Assembly (NCBI GenBank): GCA_905215015.1
Contig: CAJMOS010000023.1
Coordinates: 1 to 29,142, forward strand
Origin: an uncultured bacterium
GTDB taxonomy: Bacteria; Spirochaetota; Spirochaetia; Sphaerochaetales; Sphaerochaetaceae
DNA: 29,142 bases
Direction of reading: 5' to 3'
Below, piece after piece: positions 23,399-29,142 of this stretch. The translations under genes were made by a program, and so were the position numbers. Each line of letters starts with the position of its first letter. The stretch's first letter is position 1. Below the pieces are notes generated by a model that saw nothing but the letters and a program-made list of their open reading frames with translations, made no database searches and had not been told where the DNA came from.

Positions 23399-24910
23399 AT
23401 GCACATCATCGAGATACAAGGTATCGTCAAGCAGTTTCCTTTGGTACGGGCCGTGGACCATGTTGATTTCACGGTCCGTGCTGGGGAGATTCATTCCCTA
23501 TTGGGTGAGAACGGGGCTGGAAAGACCTGCCTCATGAAGACCCTGTACGGCATGTTCAGGCCCGATGAGGGACGGATCCTGATTGACGGTCGTGAGGTTT
23601 CCTTCAATTCTCCGAAGGACGCGATTGCCGAGGGAATCGGCATGGTGCACCAGCACTTTCTTCTCAGTCCGGTCATGACGGTGGCGGAGAACATCATCGT
23701 AGGAAAAGAGCCTCGTACCAAGCATGGATTCCTGGATATGGACGCTGCAATCAGCCAGGTGCAAGACCTGATCGACACGTATCGCTTCAACATTGATGCA
23801 AAGGCACTTGTATCCACCCTGTCGGTTGGCGAGCAGCAGCGTGTCGAAATCCTCAAGGCGCTTTGGCGGGGTGCACAAATCTTGATTCTGGATGAGCCGA
23901 CCGCTGTATTGACTCCTCAGGAAGTCGACGAGTTGTTTGTGATCATGAGGCGGCTCAAGGCGTCTGGTACCGGCATCGTCATCATCACCCATAAGCTGAA
24001 GGAGACGCTTGCCATCGCCGATACCATCAGCGTGCTTCGCGCGGGCAAGATGGTCGTCCATCGCCAGGCCCTTGGAAATGTCACTGCAGAGGACCTTGCT
24101 TCCATGATGGTGGGAAGGAAGGTCGAGTTGGCTGTTCATACCACTAAGAAGACGATTGGCGAACCCTACTTCTTTGTCGAGCATCTCAGCCTGACCAGGA
24201 GCGGGATTCCTGTCTTGAAAGACATCAACCTGACCATTCATCGGGGAGAGATTCTCGGAATCGCCGGGGTGGAAGGCAACGGACAGACTGAACTTGTCGA
24301 AGCGCTGACCGGATTGTGCTCTCCACAGTCCATGTCGGTCAGAAAAGGAAAAGAGGAAATTACCGGTTCTGCAAGGGATTTCATCCATGCAGGGATTGGC
24401 CATATTCCGGAAGATCGTCTGGTTCGGGTGCTTGTGGTCCAAATGGATATCGGCACCAATATTGTCCTGGGGTACCATGACAAACCTGCATTTACCAAAT
24501 GGGGGTTCCTGGACTTCAAGGCGATTTACCGGTATGCCGGTGAGAAGATCCGGGAGTACCGTATCAAGACACCGAACGCCCACCAGCCGGTTTCCTCTTT
24601 GTCTGGAGGCAACCAGCAGAAGGTGGTTGTCGCGCGGGTTATCAGCCAAAATCCGGATGTGCTGATTGTGAGCCAACCTACCCGTGGAGTGGATGTCGGT
24701 GCCATGGAATACATCCATCATCGCATCCTCGCCTTGAAAGAGGAGGGGAAAGCCGTCCTGCTCGTATCTGCCGACCTTGATGAGGTCCTGAATCTTTCCG
24801 ACCGGATTGCGGTGATGTATGAAGGGAGCATTGTGGCTGTGAAGGACAAACAGGACGTGACGATGGCCCAACTTGGACTGCTGATGGCAGGAGGAAACGA
24901 GCATGCATGA
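23399..24910 (+). CDS. ABC transporter ATP-binding protein, double NBD (NupO/YufO type)
   Basis: A 503-residue ATPase with two fused nucleotide-binding domains, driving the BMP-dependent importer. First domain: Walker A GENGAGKT (about residue 37), signature LSVGEQQRVEIL, Walker B ILILDEPTAVLTP, H-loop IITHKLKE. Second domain: degenerate Walker A GVEGNGQT, signature LSGGNQQKVVVARVI, Walker-B-like VLIVSQPTRGVDVGA, where the usual Glu is Gln. This asymmetry is normal in the sugar/nucleoside class, so only the first site probably hydrolyses ATP efficiently. GGAGG lies six bases before ATG 23399. The stop overlaps the first permease gene by 8 bp. Confidence 0.94.
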   Translation: MHIIEIQGIVKQFPLVRAVDHVDFTVRAGEIHSLLGENGAGKTCLMKTLYGMFRPDEGRILIDGREVSFNSPKDAIAEGIGMVHQHFLLSPVMTVAENIIVGKEPRTKHGFLDMDAAISQVQDLIDTYRFNIDAKALVSTLSVGEQQRVEILKALWRGAQILILDEPTAVLTPQEVDELFVIMRRLKASGTGIVIITHKLKETLAIADTISVLRAGKMVVHRQALGNVTAEDLASMMVGRKVELAVHTTKKTIGEPYFFVEHLSLTRSGIPVLKDINLTIHRGEILGIAGVEGNGQTELVEALTGLCSPQSMSVRKGKEEITGSARDFIHAGIGHIPEDRLVRVLVVQMDIGTNIVLGYHDKPAFTKWGFLDFKAIYRYAGEKIREYRIKTPNAHQPVSSLSGGNQQKVVVARVISQNPDVLIVSQPTRGVDVGAMEYIHHRILALKEEGKAVLLVSADLDEVLNLSDRIAVMYEGSIVAVKDKQDVTMAQLGLLMAGGNEHA

Positions 24911-25943
24911 GAAGGGATTCTACACGTTGATGGTATCGGTGCTTTCTTTCGCGTGCGCCATTATGGTTAGCGGTGTGATCATGGCCTTGTGCGGATATAA
25001 TCCATTCGTCGCATATGGCATCATCATCAAGGGCTCGCTCGCCAGTTTCCGGAGCTTTTCGAATTCGCTGGTCCAAGCGACTCCCCTTGTGATGACAGGA
25101 TTGGCCTACATGGTTGCCAAGAAAGCCACTATGATCAACCTGGGAGTGGAAGGGCAGCTTTACATTGGCGGGTTAGTGGCGGGTATCGTCGGCATGACTG
25201 ATTTGCATCTGCCGTTTTTCCTGCACGTGTCAGTCACGTTGGTGTGCGCCATGGCTGTTGCCGGATTGTGTGGTCTTTTCATTGGTTATCTGAAGGTTCA
25301 GTTCGGATCCAATGAGGTCATCACCACGACGATGACGAATTTCATTCTGATTAATTTCACAAGTTACATGGCCAATTATCCGCTCAAGGCAGAAGGTGCA
25401 TCCGCACAGACCAACCCGGTCCTTGCGACCGCCCTTCTTCCTAAGTTGGTAAAGGGCTATCAGCTTTCATGGGCGGTCGTTATCGCCATCTTCTGCGCGT
25501 TTTTGATGAAAATCCTCATTGACCGTACGAAAGTCGGCCTTGAGATCAAATGTGTCGGACTCAACATGGCTGCCTCCGAGACAGCGGGCATCTCGGTGAA
25601 ACGGGTCATGATGCTCGCGATGTTTATCAGCGGGGCGCTTGCAGGACTTGCTGGCGCGTTGCAGGTGGTCAGCGTCAATCGCCGCTTCATTGCGGGTTTC
25701 TCTCCTGGATATGGATTCTCCGGTATTTCCGTTGCGGCCCTTGCCAATGACTCGGCACTCGGCATCGTGCTTTCCGGTTTTATTTTCGGGGCTCTGAAGA
25801 ATGGCGCCAATTACCTGAACATGTCGAGCAGGATTCCGACCGAGTTCGTTAGTGTCGTGCAGGCATTCGTTGTCATATTTGTGTCTGCTCCTCTCTTGAT
25901 GAAGGACATCTTTCCCTTCTTGAGAAAAGGAGGCAACCAATGA
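24903..25943 (+). CDS. ABC transporter permease, first (NupP/YufP type)
   Basis: A 346-residue inner-membrane permease with eight to ten hydrophobic segments. The block MTGLAYMVAKKATMINLGVEGQLYIGGLVAG is characteristic of BMP-linked nucleoside/sugar permeases, as is the later GLAGALQVVSVNRRFIAGFSPGYGFSGISVAALA. It pairs with the next gene product to form the channel. ATG 24903 overlaps the ATPase stop by 8 bp, and the stop overlaps the next ATG (ATGA at 25940), showing tight coupling. Length normal. Confidence 0.93.
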   Translation: MHEKGFYTLMVSVLSFACAIMVSGVIMALCGYNPFVAYGIIIKGSLASFRSFSNSLVQATPLVMTGLAYMVAKKATMINLGVEGQLYIGGLVAGIVGMTDLHLPFFLHVSVTLVCAMAVAGLCGLFIGYLKVQFGSNEVITTTMTNFILINFTSYMANYPLKAEGASAQTNPVLATALLPKLVKGYQLSWAVVIAIFCAFLMKILIDRTKVGLEIKCVGLNMAASETAGISVKRVMMLAMFISGALAGLAGALQVVSVNRRFIAGFSPGYGFSGISVAALANDSALGIVLSGFIFGALKNGANYLNMSSRIPTEFVSVVQAFVVIFVSAPLLMKDIFPFLRKGGNQ

Positions 25944-26842
25944 TTCTTGGCATCATCAGTTCCACCTTGTCGCTTTCCGTCCCCTTGGTTCTTGTTGCGT
26001 TGGGGGGCTGCTTTTCCGTCCGTAGCGGAATCATGGCCCTTGGGCTCGAAAGCATGATGCTTTTCGGTGCGTTCAGTGCCGTGGTCGGTTCATACTTCAC
26101 CGGTAGCGCGATGGTGGGTATCCTGTGTGGCATAGCCGGTGGCGTGCTCCTTGGTATAGCTCATGGCGTCCTCTGTGTCAGGTACAAGTTGAACCAGGTT
26201 ATCAGTGGTATCGGGCTCAATCTGCTTTCTACCAGTGCCAGCACATTGCTGATGCAGGTCCTATGGGACAACAAAGGAAGTTCACAAACGGTGGAGAGCG
26301 TTCATGCCCGTTTGTCGTTCCTAGCACCGATTCCAATAATCGGACCCATCTTCAGCACGCAGTCCGTATTGCTTCCTGTCACGATTGCCGTCGCTGTTGC
26401 CGGTTGGGTACTGTTGTTCAAGACGCCATTCGGTTTACGGATGCGGATGGTGGGAGAGAACCCGAAGGCGGCGAATAGTGTCGGCATTCCGGTACACAGG
26501 ATGAAATACATCGGTGTGACGATTTGTGGTGCCCTTGCCGGCCTAGGAGGCTCCTATCTTTCGATTGATAGGCTCAACATGTTTGTCAGGGAGATGTCGG
26601 CTAGCCGTGGATATATCGGCTTGGCTATCGCGATTTTGTCCAAATACAACCCCTTGAATGTATTGTTGTCCGGTTCATTGTTCGGATTCTGCGAGGCAAT
26701 CCAGATTTACCTGCAGGGCTATGGTATTCCATCCCAGCTGATCCAGATGATTCCCTATATCGTCACGCTGCTTGTGCTGGTATTTGGGGTAAGGAACATC
26801 AAGCCTCCTGCCGGAGTGGGCAAGCATGAGGACGATGCATGA
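25940..26842 (+). CDS. ABC transporter permease, second (NupQ/YufQ type)
   Basis: A 300-residue partner permease. The motif SVPLVLVALGGCFSVRSGIMALGLESMMLFGAF matches the GLxxxGxx(F)S(E)RSGxxNxGxEGxM signature of the group with some changes: the usual Asn and final Gly of VNIGLEGMM read as ALGLESMM. GLGGSYLSI and MSASRGYIGLAIAILSKYNP are further family marks. It completes the importer together with the ATPase and first permease. ATG 25940 lies in an ATGA overlap. The next gene starts 15 bases after the stop. Confidence 0.93.
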   Translation: MILGIISSTLSLSVPLVLVALGGCFSVRSGIMALGLESMMLFGAFSAVVGSYFTGSAMVGILCGIAGGVLLGIAHGVLCVRYKLNQVISGIGLNLLSTSASTLLMQVLWDNKGSSQTVESVHARLSFLAPIPIIGPIFSTQSVLLPVTIAVAVAGWVLLFKTPFGLRMRMVGENPKAANSVGIPVHRMKYIGVTICGALAGLGGSYLSIDRLNMFVREMSASRGYIGLAIAILSKYNPLNVLLSGSLFGFCEAIQIYLQGYGIPSQLIQMIPYIVTLLVLVFGVRNIKPPAGVGKHEDDA

Positions 26843-26857
26843 AAAAGGAGTATGTAT

Positions 26858-29083
26858 ATGTATGCATTTGTTGAGGATTCACAAGAGCTGACTGACCGAT
26901 ATGAGGTGACCGCACAATATCCTGATGTGGCAGTCATGGCGGATGGCGTGTCGTTTGTCGTGTGGGAGGAGAACCTGCGGCACCAAGAGTATGTCATGCT
27001 GACAAGGATCGAGAAGGATGGAAAACGTACATTCACCAAGCATCTCAGCGGGGTGGGACTTGCGCTCCGTCCCTCGATTGAAATTGCGGGGGGGGATGTC
27101 TGCGTCGCCTGGTCGCAATTCGTCGACAACGCTTGGGAAATCCAACTGTCGAGATTGGATGAAAAGGGAAATGAGAAAAGCCTCTCCGTCATTGAACGTG
27201 GTGAAGCTCTTTTTTATCCCTATGTCACGCAATTTCACGGAGAGCCAGTAGTCCTTTATAGCAGGCAGACGGTCGGCCAAAGCAGGACCATCATGGCGGT
27301 CTGTCATGACGGCGGGGTTGAGAAAATGGATGTTTCCTCCGCGGAGAAGACGTACCGTCCTTCCGGCATCGAAGGTGCCGATGGCTCTTTTTTTGTCTGC
27401 TATGACACGTTCAACGGGAAAAGCTACGATGTGCTCTGCCGCATGCTCGTGCATCAGAAGTGGACCGACGAAAGCAAGCTCAACAAGAGTGGGATGCGGT
27501 GTGCCCAGCCAATGGCCGCTAGGAGCGGAGACACTTTTGTCGTCGGATGGTACGAGAACGGGGCTTCTTCTGATTTCGCCTATGTCGTGACGGATGTCCG
27601 GCTTGTTGATGGAAGGCTGGAGCAGTCCAATTACCACGAACTGATCAAGAATCGGAACTGGTACAACAACGTTGATGCCTGTTGTAACAAGAACGGCGTT
27701 GTCGTCTTCACGTACACGATAGGCAAAAGCAACATGCTGATGCGCTATCGCCACGCGGACGGCTCGTGGTCAAATCCGGTGGTTGGCAGTTTCAATGACA
27801 AACAGTGTTGTGTCCGGCCGAAGGTCGCGCTTGATGACGATGACAGGATCCACTATGTCTGGCAATATGCTCGGACCAACGGTCACCAGCATCGTGCCAG
27901 TAGTCCCATCTACAACGTAGTGCCTGTCGCCGAACTGGACAAATACGATGATGTTGCGGTAGAGAGATATATCGACCGTTTCGTCCAGCCGATTCCTGCG
28001 GAGAAAGAAATCCTGATGCCGACGGAAAGCGACAAGCAAGCATGGCTGAAGAAAAACGGACTTGATGGATTCCAGCTCCTTTTCGGCGACATCCATGGGC
28101 AGAGCAACATGAGCGATGGAATGGGCGAGCTTGACCAATACTACCATTACGCCCGCGTTGACGCGCACATGGATTTCTGTGCTTTGACCGACCATGACTG
28201 CTATCCGGATGTTGCGACCGATAGTGAATGGGAATGGAACCGTACAACCCGGAATCTGTTTGACGCGGAAAAGAACATGGCGGTCCTTTTGGCTTACGAG
28301 TGGACGAGCAACGAATACAAGCATGATTTCGGCCATAAGAATGTCTACTACCCTGGTTCCACGGGAGGCCTGTATACCTCATGTGATCCCCGTGGTCTCA
28401 ACCCGGATCGTCTGTATGCAAGCATCAAGAAGGATGGAGGGCAATGCATTCCCCACCATGTCGCGGCGGACTGGGGTTCGGTGAGTGCTGCCACCGACTG
28501 GGATTACCATGACCCCGAAGCGACCCGCGTTTCTGAAATCTATTCCCGCCATGCGGATTATGAGAAAGACGGGACGACAAGCCGCTTCACGAAGAATATC
28601 GCCAAGTTCCCGCATACCTGCGTACAGGATGCATTGAAGCGCGGATATCGTCTTGGTTTCATTGCCGGAAGCGACTCCCATCAGATGGAACATGGGAAGG
28701 AAGGAGGCATTCTTGGCGCATTCATGACCGAGAAATCCAGCCAAGCGCTGTGGCAGGCTCTGTGGGACCGCAGGGTGTACGCGACGACTGGAGACCGTAT
28801 CTTGCTTTCATTCAGGATCAATGGCCGTTTCATGGGTGAGGAACTATCGACCAAGGACCGGTTGACTATCACGGCAAGCGTGTTGGCGATGCATAAAATC
28901 CGGAAAGTCGAGATCATCAAGAACAACGAAGTGTTCTACACGGCTCCTGCTTCGCAGGATGGAATCCATGTGGATTTCACCATCTCGGATACTCCCCGTG
29001 TCGATGCAACTGACTACTACTATTTGCGGGTTGAGGAAGAAGACGATCAATGCGCCTGGAGCAGTCCCATCTGGGTCAACTGA
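26858..29083 (+). CDS. Beta-propeller / PHP-fold metallohydrolase (DUF3604, CehA/McbA-like)
   Basis: A 741-residue protein with no signal peptide. Residues about 1-390 show repeated short beta blocks of the kind VVWEENLRHQEYVMLTR and CVAWSQFVDNAWEIQLSRL, suggesting a sialidase-like propeller. From about 405 comes a PHP-type metal-dependent hydrolase: FGDIHGQSNMSDG (about 408), CALTDHD (about 443), AYEWTS (about 478), HHVAADWG (about 532), GSDSH (about 603), then VYATTGDRILLSFRINGRFMGEE and a beta-sandwich tail, typical of DUF3604. The second His of the usual HxH is Gln. Members cleave phosphoester, carbamate or similar bonds; the substrate here is unknown. AAGGAG is seven bases before ATG 26858, and one base from an ATG at 26852, so the later one was chosen. 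It is last in the importer operon and may process the imported compound. Confidence 0.85.
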   Translation: MYAFVEDSQELTDRYEVTAQYPDVAVMADGVSFVVWEENLRHQEYVMLTRIEKDGKRTFTKHLSGVGLALRPSIEIAGGDVCVAWSQFVDNAWEIQLSRLDEKGNEKSLSVIERGEALFYPYVTQFHGEPVVLYSRQTVGQSRTIMAVCHDGGVEKMDVSSAEKTYRPSGIEGADGSFFVCYDTFNGKSYDVLCRMLVHQKWTDESKLNKSGMRCAQPMAARSGDTFVVGWYENGASSDFAYVVTDVRLVDGRLEQSNYHELIKNRNWYNNVDACCNKNGVVVFTYTIGKSNMLMRYRHADGSWSNPVVGSFNDKQCCVRPKVALDDDDRIHYVWQYARTNGHQHRASSPIYNVVPVAELDKYDDVAVERYIDRFVQPIPAEKEILMPTESDKQAWLKKNGLDGFQLLFGDIHGQSNMSDGMGELDQYYHYARVDAHMDFCALTDHDCYPDVATDSEWEWNRTTRNLFDAEKNMAVLLAYEWTSNEYKHDFGHKNVYYPGSTGGLYTSCDPRGLNPDRLYASIKKDGGQCIPHHVAADWGSVSAATDWDYHDPEATRVSEIYSRHADYEKDGTTSRFTKNIAKFPHTCVQDALKRGYRLGFIAGSDSHQMEHGKEGGILGAFMTEKSSQALWQALWDRRVYATTGDRILLSFRINGRFMGEELSTKDRLTITASVLAMHKIRKVEIIKNNEVFYTAPASQDGIHVDFTISDTPRVDATDYYYLRVEEEDDQCAWSSPIWVN

Positions 29084-29142
29084 TGGGGCGTGTTGCAGAA
29101 AGAAGAATGATCCTATAAGCACTGTCCTCGTATCAAAAGAGG
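29084..29142 (+). other. Non-coding tail at the window edge
   Basis: Fifty-nine bases after the PHP-hydrolase stop. No terminator hairpin and no start with a ribosome site are visible before the window ends, so it cannot be told whether the operon continues. Confidence 0.5.

Noticed and set aside
23498..24904. 468-residue open frame on the minus strand opposite the double ATPase
   Set aside because: Exactly antisense to an ATPase with intact Walker and signature motifs; no start signal.
1..29142. tRNA or rRNA genes, CRISPR arrays, insertion sequences, prophage or defence genes
   Set aside because: No cloverleaf-like or rRNA-like sequence, no regularly spaced repeats, no transposase, integrase or terminal inverted repeats were recognised by eye on either strand.

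Overview
The window looks like chromosome from a free-living or gut-type spirochaete, most plausibly of the Sphaerochaeta group. The clues are moderately GC-rich coding DNA, strong AGGAGG-type ribosome binding sites, and signal peptides of binding proteins ending in an F-A-x-G-Q-A-E-like motif (residues LFAGGQAEG and LFATGQAES), which I associate with that lineage. Several ABC and tripartite carboxylate transporters point to a heterotrophic scavenger. The lineage call is inference; no rRNA or other phylogenetic marker lies in the window.

Layout, left to right. (1) 1-2002: the 3' part of lnt (lipoprotein N-acyltransferase), a small convergent nitroreductase, and a divergent HD-domain hydrolase. 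(2) 1986-9378, minus strand: a carbohydrate operon read leftwards as binding protein, terminator hairpin, membrane-anchored AraC-type regulator, two LplB/LplC-type permeases, and a cytoplasmic GH43 glycosidase that carries ankyrin-like repeats at its N-terminus. No ATPase is encoded, so a shared MsmX-type ATPase elsewhere is expected. (3) 9379-9864: a 486-bp AT-rich regulatory gap. (4) 9865-12948, plus strand: four tightly coupled genes for secreted beta-rich proteins of unknown function that share a C-terminal strand motif. This is the least explained part of the window. (5) 12924-13862, minus strand: a LysR regulator, divergent from (6) 13983-18825, plus strand: a TctC-TctB-TctA tripartite carboxylate transporter followed by an alpha/beta hydrolase and a metallo-beta-lactamase-fold hydrolase, closed by a terminator. 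(7) 18922-21053, plus strand: a C_GCAxxG_C_C family protein and a secreted UshA-like 5'-nucleotidase with a clear terminator. (8) 21522-29083: a Crp/Fnr-family regulator (minus strand) divergent from a BMP-family nucleoside-type ABC transporter operon (binding protein, double ATPase, two permeases) whose last gene encodes a beta-propeller plus PHP-fold metallohydrolase.

How the genes fit together. Three catabolic modules each pair an uptake system with cytoplasmic hydrolases and a dedicated regulator: oligosaccharide import with GH43 and an AraC sensor; carboxylate import with an esterase, an MBL hydrolase and LysR; nucleoside-like import with a PHP hydrolase and a Crp-like regulator. The secreted 5'-nucleotidase just upstream could supply nucleosides to the last module. 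A perfect 24-bp palindrome sits between the Crp-like gene and the nucleoside operon, at nearly the spacing expected of a class II activator site. Three neighbouring gene pairs overlap tail to tail, so the genome is compact here.
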